Below, in pieces: positions 15,247-24,826 of a DNA stretch of 64,000 bases. Every line of letters starts with the position of its first letter. Within the stretch, counting starts at the first letter, position 1. The stretch spans positions 1-64,000 of the forward strand of contig JBHGBD010000011.1 of NCBI GenBank assembly GCA_041946825.1, in the 5' to 3' direction. The translations under genes were made by a program, and so were the position numbers. The notes beneath the pieces were generated by a model, which was given only the letters and a program-made list of their open reading frames with translations, ran no database searches and was not told where the DNA came from. The DNA comes from CAZTHM01 sp041946825 (GTDB lineage: Bacteria > Acidobacteriota > Terriglobia > UBA7540).

Positions 15247-17544
15247 ATGCGCACCCTTCATCGCTCAGGTCCCCTGCTTCTTGTCGCATTGATGGCAGTG
15301 TTCCTCGCGGACGCTGTGCCGAGCACTCCTCAAGCCGCCGCGCCTGCCGAGCCGCCAGATTTCTTCCCCGTTGCGGTTTGGTACGGCGGCGGCAAAGCGC
15401 GCGCGCCGATGCTCGAGCGCGTGGATGCGACAAGCGCCGAGCGCTGGGGCCGCGACCTTGATTCAATCAAGAGCGTCGGGTTTAACACCATCAAGTGCTG
15501 GGTGGATTGGGCGACCGCCGAGCCGAGACCGGAGGAATACCGATTCGAAAACCTCGAGCTGCTGCTGAAGTTGGCTGAGGCGCGCGGGCTGCGCGTGGTC
15601 GTGCAGCTTTATCTCGATTCCGCGCCGGACTGGGTGGGCGAACGTTACCCCGACGCGCAATTCGTGGATCGCTCAGGCGCCGTCATCAAATCGCAGGCTT
15701 CGCCGGGATTTTGCATTGATCATTCCGGCGTGCGTGGTGAAATCGTCAAATTTCTTCACGCGCTTTCGGAGCGCGCGAATCGCTCGCCGGCGCTCTACGG
15801 CTGGGATGTTTGGAGCGAACCCCACGTTATAAACTGGGCGGAATTTCCCTACCTTTCGAATCCCGAATTCTGCTTCTGCCCGAGTTCTCAGGCTCGGTTC
15901 CGCGAATGGCTGAAGGCCAAATACGGAACACTCGACGCGCTGAACGCCGCCTGGTATCGCGGCTTCGAGCGCTGGGAGCAGGTTGAGCCGCCACGCGGCT
16001 CGACGATTCTTTCCTACACGGACTATCTCGATTGGCGGACGTTTATTCAGGACAAGCTGGCAGGCGATTTGAAAACCCGCGTCGACTCCGTCCGCAGTGC
16101 CGACCTGACGCATCCCATCACCAGCCATGCCGCCGTGCCGGGCTTGTTTACTTCACCTGCCGACGGTTACGGCGATCCGGACGACTGGAAGATGGCGGCG
16201 ACCGCCGACTACTTCGGCACCTCAATCTACCCCAAGCATGCCGCCTCGACGCGCCCGTGGCCTTACACGATGATCGCCGCGGCGCTCGACTTCACGCGCT
16301 CTTCAGGGCGCAGCTATGGCAAGGGTTTTTGGATTGGGGAACTGCAGGCCGGGCAGGGCGTTACGGGAATGCGCATCGCCGACGCCGTGGTTCCGCATGA
16401 CCTGGAATTCTGGCTGTGGAAAGTGCTTTCGCACGGCGCGCGCCAGATTTCCATTTACGCCTGGTACCCGATGAGTTCGGGGTATGAGTCGAACGGCTAC
16501 GGACTGATCAATCTTGACGGTACGCTGACCGAGCGCGCGCGGGCTGCGGGGCGCGTGGCGCAGATTATCGCGCACAACGCGGTCGAGATCCGCCAGTGCG
16601 CACCCGCTCCAGCGGAAGTGGCGATTCTCTATAACCGTCTCTCTTCGATGGTGGGCGGCGCGCAATCGTCACTCTCGAAACTCGGCAACGCGGAACGCGA
16701 CTCGCTGATGGGACTGCACCGGGCCTTTTTCGAGGAACAGATTCCCGTCGATTTTGTTCATCAGGACGATGTCGTTCAGAACCGGCTTGCCCGATACAAA
16801 GTCGTTTTTCTGCCGTTTCCCGTGATGCTTTCGAAAAACGTCGGCGAGGGTGTGGCTCGGTACATCGAAAATGGCGGCACCGTGGTTGCAGAAGCGCGCC
16901 TGGCATGGAACGACGAGCGCGGCTTCTCCAGCGACCGCGTTCCGGGATTTGGGCTGGATGAAGTTTTTGGAGCGAAGGAGAAACTCATCCGACCGGTTGA
17001 GAAAGCGAGGATCCTTGCCGCGGCGGGCACAAACCTTCCCGGCTGGGCGGCGGGCGAAGCCGCTCTCGCCGAAGCCTTCGAGGAAGACCTCGATCCCGGG
17101 GCAAAGGCGCGAGTCCTTGCGAAATTTTCGAACGGCGAGCCGGCGATCGTGGAAAACCATTACGGAAAGGGGCGCGCGATTCTCGTGGGTTCCTTCCCGG
17201 CGATGTCGTACCAACGCGAACACGATCCTTCGACGAAACGCCTGCTTCTGGCGCTGGCACGCTCAGCGGGAATCGCGCCGGAGGTACGCGTTTCGGGCGC
17301 CGGCACGTCCGAGATGGAAGTGCGACGCCTGACGAGCGATCGCGTCCAAATCCTCTTCGCGTTCAACCACGCGAAGGCGCCGGCGGAAGCCTCCATTTCG
17401 ATCCGCCTCCCGTGGCCCCACGCGAAGGGTTCTGATCTCGAAACCGGTCGGGCAATCTCGATCAGAGATTCGCGCGGCGAGGCGGCTGTGCAGAAGCGAC
17501 TTGCGCCGGGTGAGATCTGGGTGGTGAAGCTGACGCCGGGTTGA
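15247..17544 (+). CDS. Exported GH42-like beta-galactosidase
   Basis: 765 aa with an N-terminal signal peptide (about 1-32). The TIM-barrel domain has the family landmarks: IKSVGFNTIKCWVDWATAEP near the start, acid/base Glu in YGWDVWSEPH and a nucleophile Glu in GFWIGELQAGQG. A beta-galactosidase trimerisation-like Rossmann domain (about 450-680; NGGTVVAEARLAWNDERG, HYGKGRAILVGSF) and a small beta C-terminal domain follow. Length is usual for GH42. Export suggests cleavage of plant or microbial galactosides in the periplasm or outside. The annotation of the two catalytic residues is by motif position only. Confidence 0.88.
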   Translation: MRTLHRSGPLLLVALMAVFLADAVPSTPQAAAPAEPPDFFPVAVWYGGGKARAPMLERVDATSAERWGRDLDSIKSVGFNTIKCWVDWATAEPRPEEYRFENLELLLKLAEARGLRVVVQLYLDSAPDWVGERYPDAQFVDRSGAVIKSQASPGFCIDHSGVRGEIVKFLHALSERANRSPALYGWDVWSEPHVINWAEFPYLSNPEFCFCPSSQARFREWLKAKYGTLDALNAAWYRGFERWEQVEPPRGSTILSYTDYLDWRTFIQDKLAGDLKTRVDSVRSADLTHPITSHAAVPGLFTSPADGYGDPDDWKMAATADYFGTSIYPKHAASTRPWPYTMIAAALDFTRSSGRSYGKGFWIGELQAGQGVTGMRIADAVVPHDLEFWLWKVLSHGARQISIYAWYPMSSGYESNGYGLINLDGTLTERARAAGRVAQIIAHNAVEIRQCAPAPAEVAILYNRLSSMVGGAQSSLSKLGNAERDSLMGLHRAFFEEQIPVDFVHQDDVVQNRLARYKVVFLPFPVMLSKNVGEGVARYIENGGTVVAEARLAWNDERGFSSDRVPGFGLDEVFGAKEKLIRPVEKARILAAAGTNLPGWAAGEAALAEAFEEDLDPGAKARVLAKFSNGEPAIVENHYGKGRAILVGSFPAMSYQREHDPSTKRLLLALARSAGIAPEVRVSGAGTSEMEVRRLTSDRVQILFAFNHAKAPAEASISIRLPWPHAKGSDLETGRAISIRDSRGEAAVQKRLAPGEIWVVKLTPG

Positions 17545-17549
17545 TCCGG

Positions 17550-18035
17550 TTATTGTGCGACCGGCGAGTCGCTCGCCGTGGCGGGACCGGTTACGTTTCC
17601 GCGGATGACAAAGGTCTGGTCGGAAAAGTAGTACGCGGTGCCGGTCATTCCCACTTGGGTTGGGGCACCATTCAGCGTATAGCCCTGATACTTGCCACCG
17701 CCGTCTAGAAGTGCGGGCGAATAGGTGAAGGTGTAGCCGCTCTTAATGCCGCTGGCGAGGACGCTATCAATCAGCCCTGCGCCATTCGCGTCGGCGGGAG
17801 ATCCGGCCGCTGGCGGTCCCAGCCGAAGGAGTGTCGACGTGTACCCGATACCGAAGCTCGAGTAGTAAGTCACCTCAGCGGTGTTGATGATGCGCATGCT
17901 GCCAATCGCCGACGCCTGGTTGGCGGCGATCCGGCTTCGCAGCAAATTGGGAATCGCAATGGCTGCGATGATGAGAATGATTGCTACCACGATCAAAAGC
18001 TCAATCAACGAGAATCCGCGAGCGTCTTGACGCAT
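17550..18035 (-). CDS. Type IV pilin-like / pseudopilin protein
   Basis: 161 aa. The ATG at 18035 follows GGAGG; the long upstream frame to 18128 has none. It has a short basic leader MRQDARG, then the prepilin signature GFSLIELLIVVAIILIIAAI with Phe+1 and Glu+5, cleaved and methylated by PilD. The globular part has a pilin-like pattern but no disulfide pair. Single genes of this type in Acidobacteria encode major or minor pilins. It is divergent from the outer-membrane receptor gene and convergent with the beta-galactosidase, only 5 bp away. Confidence 0.88.
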   Translation of the reverse strand: MRQDARGFSLIELLIVVAIILIIAAIAIPNLLRSRIAANQASAIGSMRIINTAEVTYYSSFGIGYTSTLLRLGPPAAGSPADANGAGLIDSVLASGIKSGYTFTYSPALLDGGGKYQGYTLNGAPTQVGMTGTAYYFSDQTFVIRGNVTGPATASDSPVAQ

Positions 18036-18346
18036 AGGGTGCAATCCTCCAAGCGCGGTTGGTAACAAATCAATTTTGCTCAAATCATCTTGCCAATTGA
18101 GAGGGCTGTGCACGTGCAGTGCCATCATCTCGGGATTTGCGCGGGCTCAACTCAATTGGAAACGAAGAACTTTCCAAGATATTTCGTTCGAATACTAACA
18201 TAGCGCGACAAAGTGTGAAACAGAAAGAGACACAATTTGTCAGTGGCATTAACCATCTAGTTAGTCAGCAGATAAGAGCGCGAGACTCCAGACGCCGGAC
18301 GGTGTTTCGGAAGAGGCTAGAACACCTGGGCTCCCTGAGCCTTCTC
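18036..18346. other. Divergent intergenic region, pilin / receptor
   Basis: About 310 bp lie between the pilin start and the preferred receptor start. They contain the perfect palindrome TGCACGTGCA (18108-18117) and an imperfect inverted repeat (18208-18240). The receptor frame is open back to 18119, where a GTG could start it, so part of this stretch may be coding. Confidence 0.5.
18208..18240. promoter_or_regulatory. Imperfect inverted repeat, candidate operator
   Basis: ACAAAGTGTG (18208-18217) and CACAATTTGT (18231-18240) are inverse complements at nine of ten positions, separated by 13 nt. The site is AT-rich and lies between divergent genes. No regulator was identified. Confidence 0.3.
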
Positions 18347-21130
18347 ATGGGCAGTTTCTGGGACGGTCGATCGAAATTAGAGATTCTGGCACGGACTATT
18401 CTGCTTGCCTCGACTCTCGGGGCCGGGGCTATACGTACGGCCGGGCAATGGGCGCCGGGAGTGGTTCTCGGCCATGTGTCGGGATCTCGAGGTGAGCCGC
18501 TTGCCGATATCTCTTTGGAGCTTTCGCCGCTCAGTCCGAAGCAGATCTCTACTCTCCGAACCACAACCGACGCAAAGGGCGGATTCCGATTCTTGGGTGT
18601 TCCTGCCGGAAGGTACACGCTAGACGCGAGGACTTCGAGCGGACCGGCAAGCATAAAGCAAACTCTTGATATTCACGGAGGAGAAACGCTGGAATTAGAT
18701 CTCAGGCTTCCCGCGACTTCCGCCGGTCCACGACCACCGGCTGTGGAGTTGAATGTCGCTGATCGCGACGTTTCGTGGGGAACGACACTTGGAGCATTTT
18801 CTCTGAACAGACTGCCGAACTCGCGTAACGCCTGGTCGCTTCTCGAAAGCCAGGAGGCGTCTACCGTGACCGATCGTCTCGATGTGGGTGGCCTGCGGAC
18901 CGGCGAGCCGGCGCTGTTCGGAGCGCTGGGGGCTTCCTGGACCGAGAATCGATATGAGCTCAATGGCTTCGAAGTGACCGACCCCTATCAGCCTGGGCGC
19001 CCGCTTACCGATCCTGATCTCGACGCGCTCGCGGAATTGCAGAGTGTTACCGGGGCAAAGACCGCGCTTTCCGCCGGGGCTGGCGTCAATCTGGTTTTCG
19101 GAGCTCCTGTGCCGACGGGCGCATTCCACGGGGCGGCGCGAACCTTTTTCTCCGGGCATGCCCTGCAGAGTGACAATCTGGATGCGCGCCTCGCCCGGTT
19201 TAACTTCCCCGGCCCGGAAAGATTCAAGAACTTCGTGGACGTGAGCGCCGAACTGGGCGGGAAGCTTCCTGATCCAGCCGCGGCGTGGCCTTTCTTTGTG
19301 GCACTCTCAACCCAACGACTTTCGAAGACGATCGGCGGATTTACAGAACCTATCGATGCGCACGTCGATCGCGCGTTGGCGGAACTTGCCCCGCTCTCGC
19401 GTGGCCGCCAGCGGCTGGATCTGATGTACTCCGGCCAGCACATCTTCGACTCGCACGAAAGCGCCGATCCACGCGCCGCTCCGAGCGCCACGACGCTCGG
19501 GAGTCACAACTTTCACCAATTCCAAACACGCTGGAGCCGCGCCATTCGTTCCAATTTGTGGGTCGGTGGAGGCTTTGGCCTCGCGCACGCCATAATCTCG
19601 TCGGGGATACAGAGGGGGCTGTTTGAACTGAGCACCATTGACCTTCCAACGGCCACGATGACCGGCCCGGCGGCAGTATCGCAAGCGGGAAATCGGACTC
19701 GCTTCGAGGCGAACGCGCTCGTCCAGACGGTCCGTGCTAACCACAGCTTGACCTTGGGAGCTGATTGGCAGCGGAGCTCCATCTCCAATCGTTGGGATTC
19801 GCTGCGAGGGATGGAACAGATCCTCGTGAATGGCACAGGCACCGAGGTAACATTGTGGAACACGCCTGCCGCCGCACGTTCGCACGTTCAGAATATTTCC
19901 GCGCTGGTACACGATGCTTGGAGCCCGGCTCGCTGGCTAAGGCTTCCTCTCGGGTTGCGGCTTGATTCGTCCTCGGGCAGAGCAGCAGGCGTGACGCCGG
20001 GGATTCGCTGGACGTCTTTGCAGCCGCGTGCGGGCTTAGTTTTGCCTCTCACTCGCCGTGGCCCCGTGCTGCGCGCCAGCTGGTCACGCTATGCCCACTC
20101 ACTACAGGGGCGCTATCTTGATTTCGGAAATCCGGCAGCAATCGGTGGACAAGTCTTTTCATGGCAGGATTCGAACGCTGACCGGGTGGCCCAACCGGGC
20201 GAACTTTCAACGCGCCTGCGGGTTTTTGGCGGGCCGTATTCCGCGCTGGATCGGGACCTTGCCCGGCCCTTCACCGACGAAGTGAGCGTGGGTCTGGATC
20301 GCGACCTCGCCGCTGGCTTTCACATCGGCGTACGCTTCTTCCGCCGCGACTCGCATCGCCTGATAGCCCTCTCCAACGTGGGAGTCCCAATTGCAGACTA
20401 CGTTGCGGTGGATTATCCCGATCCAGGAAATGACGGGATTCCGGGTAACGCTGACGACCAGGCTTTGAGACTCTATAATCGCAATCCCTCTGCTCTCGGT
20501 CAGGATTTTCTGCTGCTGACTAATCCGCCCGGCCATCACGCCAGCTTTAAGGGATTTGAAATCCGCTTGAACAAGCCGCTTGCGCGTCTGTGGTCGTTTG
20601 CGGCCAGCTTTACGGCCATGCGCACGCTGGCCGCCACCAGTCCGGGGAATTCTGTGCTCGAAAATGACTGGGGTTTTGTCGGCGACCTGGGCGTCGATCC
20701 CAACACTTACGTCTACGCTTCCAGCCGGACTTACTTCGATCGCGCCTTTATCGGCAAAGCGACGAGCTTTTATCTTGCCCCGGGAAAGGTGCAGCTCGCG
20801 GCCGTCGTGAAGTATTACGACGGCCTGCCGTTCGGACGGACGCTTTTCGTCGAGGGATTCAACCAGGGGCCATTTTTTGTGCGTGCGACTCCTCGCGCGC
20901 ATCCGGGAGGCTTTCAAACCCAGTTCAACCTGACAACGGATATTCGGCTCGGCCGCGAGTTCGCCCTGAGGCGGGGAAGTCTTTCAGGTTATCTCGATGT
21001 ATTTAATATCCAGAATCTGAATAAGAATACGCGGGAAGCGGACTTGACCGGCCCGGCCTTTGAAAGTCGTGTGCCGATGGCAATCCAGGCGCCCCGCGCG
21101 GCGCGCCTCGGCCTCGAGTGGAGATTCTGA
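18347..21130 (+). CDS. TonB-receptor-like outer-membrane protein with carboxypeptidase-regulatory domain
   Basis: About 927 aa from ATG 18347; a longer GTG-start form from 18119 is possible because the frame is open and no strong ribosome site marks either. A signal-like helix (LARTILLASTLGAG) is followed by a carboxypeptidase-regulatory beta-sandwich (VVLGHVSGSRGEPLADI... DAKGGFRFLGVPAGRYTL). A region resembling the plug follows (RYELNGFEVTDPYQPG), then a long beta-barrel with alternating aromatic strands. The chain ends in LGLEWRF, an outer-membrane C-terminal signature with terminal Phe. This architecture is expanded in Acidobacteriota and is thought to import oligosaccharides or other large ligands. 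Neighbouring glycosidase and sugar oxidoreductases support a carbohydrate role. Confidence 0.85.
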   Translation: MGSFWDGRSKLEILARTILLASTLGAGAIRTAGQWAPGVVLGHVSGSRGEPLADISLELSPLSPKQISTLRTTTDAKGGFRFLGVPAGRYTLDARTSSGPASIKQTLDIHGGETLELDLRLPATSAGPRPPAVELNVADRDVSWGTTLGAFSLNRLPNSRNAWSLLESQEASTVTDRLDVGGLRTGEPALFGALGASWTENRYELNGFEVTDPYQPGRPLTDPDLDALAELQSVTGAKTALSAGAGVNLVFGAPVPTGAFHGAARTFFSGHALQSDNLDARLARFNFPGPERFKNFVDVSAELGGKLPDPAAAWPFFVALSTQRLSKTIGGFTEPIDAHVDRALAELAPLSRGRQRLDLMYSGQHIFDSHESADPRAAPSATTLGSHNFHQFQTRWSRAIRSNLWVGGGFGLAHAIISSGIQRGLFELSTIDLPTATMTGPAAVSQAGNRTRFEANALVQTVRANHSLTLGADWQRSSISNRWDSLRGMEQILVNGTGTEVTLWNTPAAARSHVQNISALVHDAWSPARWLRLPLGLRLDSSSGRAAGVTPGIRWTSLQPRAGLVLPLTRRGPVLRASWSRYAHSLQGRYLDFGNPAAIGGQVFSWQDSNADRVAQPGELSTRLRVFGGPYSALDRDLARPFTDEVSVGLDRDLAAGFHIGVRFFRRDSHRLIALSNVGVPIADYVAVDYPDPGNDGIPGNADDQALRLYNRNPSALGQDFLLLTNPPGHHASFKGFEIRLNKPLARLWSFAASFTAMRTLAATSPGNSVLENDWGFVGDLGVDPNTYVYASSRTYFDRAFIGKATSFYLAPGKVQLAAVVKYYDGLPFGRTLFVEGFNQGPFFVRATPRAHPGGFQTQFNLTTDIRLGREFALRRGSLSGYLDVFNIQNLNKNTREADLTGPAFESRVPMAIQAPRAARLGLEWRF

Positions 21131-21153
21131 GCGTCCAGGTGGCCCCGGTACAT

Positions 21154-22329
21154 TCACGCGGGGATCTCAACCTCCGCCCCCCGCCGTTCCGCCGAAAGGT
21201 AGGCGCTGTAGAGGACGGCGATCGTATCGCGGCCCAGTTCGGCCCCGCAGAGAGGTTCGCGGTTACCTACGATGCTTTCCATGAAATCCTGAAACTCCTG
21301 CGGATATCCGTGTTGCCAGTCTTCGTCGGGCGCAGGATGGCTCCAACCCTGCTTCGTGCCGATCTTCTCGGTCACGTAGACATCCTTCAGGAATTCTTCC
21401 TTTGGGTTGTAGGTTTCGAGCGCATCGATGGGATTCAAGTTGCAACGCGTCCGGTGATTATTGGCAAAAACCTCCAGCCAGTTATGCACGCCGCCCATCA
21501 CGAGTTCGCAGGAAAAGATGTCCGCCACGGTGCCGTCGTCGAAGGTGATATGCATCTGGCCGTAATCTTCGATGTCGTCGTAAGTGGTGCGGAGAAAGCC
21601 GAGGTCGCGGAAATTCTTCATACGCGTGATCTCGTGCGTGCGCGCGGAGATGGTTGCGGGGCGGACCGGCTTCTTGTCTCGTATTTCGCCCTCGGCGCGC
21701 TTCAGATACAGCGCTGCCGTCAGGGGATGGCATCCTTTGCCGACCAACGATCCGCCGCCGGAGAACTTCCAGATGCCATAGTAGGGTGAATGTGAACCGC
21801 TGTGGGATTCGTCGCCGATGATCCACAGGACCTGCCCCCCGCTTTTCGTCAGGATTTCGCGTTCTTTGGCGATGGCGGGCGCGTAGACCCAGTTTTCCGC
21901 GTAGCAAATTTTCTTCGCCGACTTTCGAGCCGCGTCCAGAATACGGTCGCAACTCGCCATAGCCTCGCGCAGCATGATTTCTTTGCTGAAGGCGTTGCCT
22001 CGGAAGTCGTCCGTTACGGGCCCGTAATAGCCCGTGAAAGGCTTTTCGATAATAACGTGCTTGCCGCGGGCCAGAGCCGAAACCGCCAGAGGCTCGTGCG
22101 TGGAGCCCGGGGTGCAGAGATCGATGACCTCGCAGGCGTTGCACAGCTCCTCGAAAGTGGAGAAAGGCTTGATGCCTCGCTCTCGCGCGAAGGCCGCGGC
22201 GGACTCGGCGGATTTCGATGTCACTCCGACCACCTCAACCGGCACTCCGTAGACGCGCCGGAAACCTTCATAGTGAAACCGCGCGGCAAACTTCGCTCCG
22301 ACAATACCCACCCGAATGGAATTCGCCAT
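21154..22329 (-). CDS. Gfo/Idh/MocA-family oxidoreductase
   Basis: 391 aa, ATG at 22329 with a good ribosome site (AAGGAG). Rossmann N-terminus (IRVGIVGAKFAARFHYEGF), EKP motif in IIEKPFTGYYGP, and C-terminal substrate domain with SHSGSHSPYYG and KGCHPLTAALYLK. The His-containing KGCHP motif is the usual catalytic position in this family. No signal peptide, so cytosolic. Convergent with the receptor gene and divergent from the unknown exported protein. The substrate, probably a sugar or inositol derivative, cannot be read from sequence. Confidence 0.9.
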   Translation of the reverse strand: MANSIRVGIVGAKFAARFHYEGFRRVYGVPVEVVGVTSKSAESAAAFARERGIKPFSTFEELCNACEVIDLCTPGSTHEPLAVSALARGKHVIIEKPFTGYYGPVTDDFRGNAFSKEIMLREAMASCDRILDAARKSAKKICYAENWVYAPAIAKEREILTKSGGQVLWIIGDESHSGSHSPYYGIWKFSGGGSLVGKGCHPLTAALYLKRAEGEIRDKKPVRPATISARTHEITRMKNFRDLGFLRTTYDDIEDYGQMHITFDDGTVADIFSCELVMGGVHNWLEVFANNHRTRCNLNPIDALETYNPKEEFLKDVYVTEKIGTKQGWSHPAPDEDWQHGYPQEFQDFMESIVGNREPLCGAELGRDTIAVLYSAYLSAERRGAEVEIPA

Positions 22330-22435
22330 GTTCCGCTCCTTCGATGCATCCGGCGCGCTGGACAGGTTCGACTTGACCGCTGCCTGGAAGCGGGCGATTC
22401 TATCACTATTGATGCAAGCGTGTGACTTGCCCAGT

Positions 22436-23698
22436 ATGCCGCGCTACTTGTTGTGTGCCAGCCTCTGCCTGATTGCTTCCGGCCGGAATCCCGTGTTGGC
22501 CGCCAATACGCTTCGGGAGGCCCTGCGGGGAAACAACATTCCAGTGGCAGGTCGACCGGCAGCTGACCTCGATAGGAAAATTACGAGTTATGCGACCTAT
22601 GATGCGATCGATGAATTTGTCATCGCCTATTACCCGGACGATGGGTCAGGACTGCTTGGCGAAACTCTCTACGTGGACCTCTACCGGAAACCTCAATCAG
22701 GCTGGATCACTCGGCGATTCGAGCGGAACTCCGAGGACGGAGACCGTCCGACGCTTTTCGGCGGGTCTGTCATCGGAATCGCAAAAGCTGGGGATTATTT
22801 CCTGATCAACACCCACGTAAATCCCTCGGCGAGCCAGACTCTGGTGTTGGGCAGGGACTTGGAATATCACGACACTTTCTTCGGCTGGGCAGTATCGATT
22901 TTTCCCGACGGCCTGGTGGTTTATCAGCACAGCGAAGTTCACTTCGCACCGACGCACTATGTTGAAATGTCGGTTTACGACGCGCGAACTAAGAAACACC
23001 GGCAGATCTACCCCAAGAAGCCATACGGGCCTGTACGCCAACGGCACGTGGGGCAGGTGCGTGCCGCCTACCAGAAGCGGGGCGAGGAATGGTTCAAGAA
23101 AAACAACCACCACATGAACCCAGAACTTTTCGACAATTTCCTGCAAGGCGACGTGGCTGCCGATGGCGCGGTCCATTCGCTCGCCTTTGTGATTGCCTTC
23201 GACAATACGGATACATGGGATTATGCTGAGAAGTTGAAGTTGCTGAATTTTGGAGCGTTGATTCACAGCATGGAGGAATTTCGCACCCTGGCCCCTGTCC
23301 CGGAAGGCATTTTCGGCGTTTTCGGGCAAGGGTTGGAGAGTCTGGCACGCGAGAAACAGCAGGACGTATTTCTCGGCCTGTTTAAGACAGACAGCGAGAC
23401 GCAGGAGATGATTCGCCGGGCCCTGGCAAGCGCGGTGCAGCCCACAAACAACTGGCGGGCGCGACTGCTGAACCTCGACGCGCGTTGGGGTCGGCCGGAG
23501 GTCTGGAAGAAGGTTGAGGCGACCCTCGCTACGCCGCCGGAGACAACCGAAGTGATCTGTATTTTCCGCCATCTCGACCAGGAACAGAAATGGGCATACC
23601 GCGAATGGCTTTTGTCGGATTTCCAGAAAAAGTTCGGTGATCAGCCGCTGCCGGAATATTTGGAACTCGAGAAGCTCAATAAGATCTTTGCTGATTAG
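22436..23698 (+). CDS. Exported protein of unknown function
   Basis: About 420 aa if it begins at ATG 22436 (MPRYLLCASLCLIASGRN...), which gives a signal peptide cleaved near LAANT; the open frame extends to 22316 inside the divergent gene's start. No domain recognised. Visible features are a beta-rich N-terminal half (FVIAYYPDDGSGLLGETLYVDLYR, FPDGLVVYQHSEVHFAPTHY), then a basic helical stretch (RAAYQKRGEEWFKKNNHH) and a helical C-terminal third. It precedes the TIM-barrel protein by 32 bp and is probably co-transcribed with it. Confidence 0.7.
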   Translation: MPRYLLCASLCLIASGRNPVLAANTLREALRGNNIPVAGRPAADLDRKITSYATYDAIDEFVIAYYPDDGSGLLGETLYVDLYRKPQSGWITRRFERNSEDGDRPTLFGGSVIGIAKAGDYFLINTHVNPSASQTLVLGRDLEYHDTFFGWAVSIFPDGLVVYQHSEVHFAPTHYVEMSVYDARTKKHRQIYPKKPYGPVRQRHVGQVRAAYQKRGEEWFKKNNHHMNPELFDNFLQGDVAADGAVHSLAFVIAFDNTDTWDYAEKLKLLNFGALIHSMEEFRTLAPVPEGIFGVFGQGLESLAREKQQDVFLGLFKTDSETQEMIRRALASAVQPTNNWRARLLNLDARWGRPEVWKKVEATLATPPETTEVICIFRHLDQEQKWAYREWLLSDFQKKFGDQPLPEYLELEKLNKIFAD

Positions 23699-23730
23699 CC
23701 TCACCGTTTTTCTTTGGAAGGAGATGAAGA

Positions 23731-24687
23731 ATGGAACGCTTAACACGACGCAATTTTCTTAAACAGTCCACTGGCGCTGTGGCGGGCGTCGCGGCATTGG
23801 AATCGCTCGCAAGGGCTCGCGGGGCAGCGACCGCGCCGGCCTTGCAATTCCCGACGGCTGCGCGGGACCGGCTGGCGGTCGCCTCCTGGCCGTTTCGGAT
23901 GTTTATCGAAGCCCCGGGTAACAAATGGGCGCGCGATCCCAAACTGCCGGGCATGGACCTGAAAGACTTCGGGGCGATGGTGGTTCAGAAGTTTGGGTTG
24001 CACAATATCGAGCCGCTGAGCTTTCATTTCCGCTCGACCGACGCCGCCTACCTTGCCGAGTTTCGCGCGGCGACGGAAAAGGCAGGCGCGCACGTTGTCA
24101 ACCTGCCCGTAGATTCTCCTGCCAGCCTTTACGACCCCGACCCGGGGAAACGAAAGAAGGCTGTGGAGGTAACCAAGGAATGGCTCGGAATCGCCGCCAG
24201 TGTCGGCTCGCCCAGCATTCGACGGAATCTTTCCGGGCCGAAGGACGTCAAACCCGACCTGGGCCGGACAGTCGAAAGCCTGAAGGAAGTGGCCGACTTC
24301 GGCGCAGAGAAGAAGGTAATCACCAATCTCGAAAACGACAATAACTTCACGGAGGATCCGTTCTTCCTGGTGGAAGTGATCGAGAAGGTCGGGAATCCTT
24401 TTCTCCGCGCGCTGCCCGATTTCTGCAACTCGCGGCTCACGCATGACTACCAGTTCAACGACCGGGCCCTCGCGGCCATGTTCAAGCAAGCCTACAACAT
24501 CGCCCACGTCAAGGACTCCGAGTCTGCCGGGCAGGGACGATTCGTGAGGGTGGACGTCGCTTGCTGCTTCGACATCGCCAAAGCCGCCGGCTACCGTGGC
24601 TACTTCTCAATGGAGTGGGAAGGCGATGGGGAGCCGTATGCGGGCACGCAGAAGCTGATCGATCTGAGCCTGAAATCATTGGTGTGA
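23731..24687 (+). CDS. Tat-exported xylose-isomerase-like TIM-barrel protein
   Basis: 318 aa; ATG at 23731 after AAGGAG. The N-terminus has a twin-arginine signal (TRRNFLKQSTGAVAGVAAL), so the protein folds in the cytosol, likely with metal, before export. The remainder is a sugar-phosphate-isomerase/epimerase TIM barrel (AP endonuclease 2 superfamily) with metal-ligand-type residues in TNLENDNNFTED, LPDFCNSR and HVKDSE. Such secreted members accompany Gfo/Idh/MocA enzymes in Acidobacteria and Planctomycetes and probably epimerise or isomerise 3-keto-type sugars. Substrate not known. Confidence 0.87.
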   Translation: MERLTRRNFLKQSTGAVAGVAALESLARARGAATAPALQFPTAARDRLAVASWPFRMFIEAPGNKWARDPKLPGMDLKDFGAMVVQKFGLHNIEPLSFHFRSTDAAYLAEFRAATEKAGAHVVNLPVDSPASLYDPDPGKRKKAVEVTKEWLGIAASVGSPSIRRNLSGPKDVKPDLGRTVESLKEVADFGAEKKVITNLENDNNFTEDPFFLVEVIEKVGNPFLRALPDFCNSRLTHDYQFNDRALAAMFKQAYNIAHVKDSESAGQGRFVRVDVACCFDIAKAAGYRGYFSMEWEGDGEPYAGTQKLIDLSLKSLV

Positions 24688-24826
24688 CGAAGAAATGTGA
24701 TTCCTTATGTTTTGATGTGGATGATGCAGACGAGTGTGCCGGGCAGGAGTATGATAAAAGGCGGGATTCGATGTCCCGCGACGAGAAATACGCCGCGGAT
24801 TTGGCCTGCGGGAGGAAGAAGGATCT

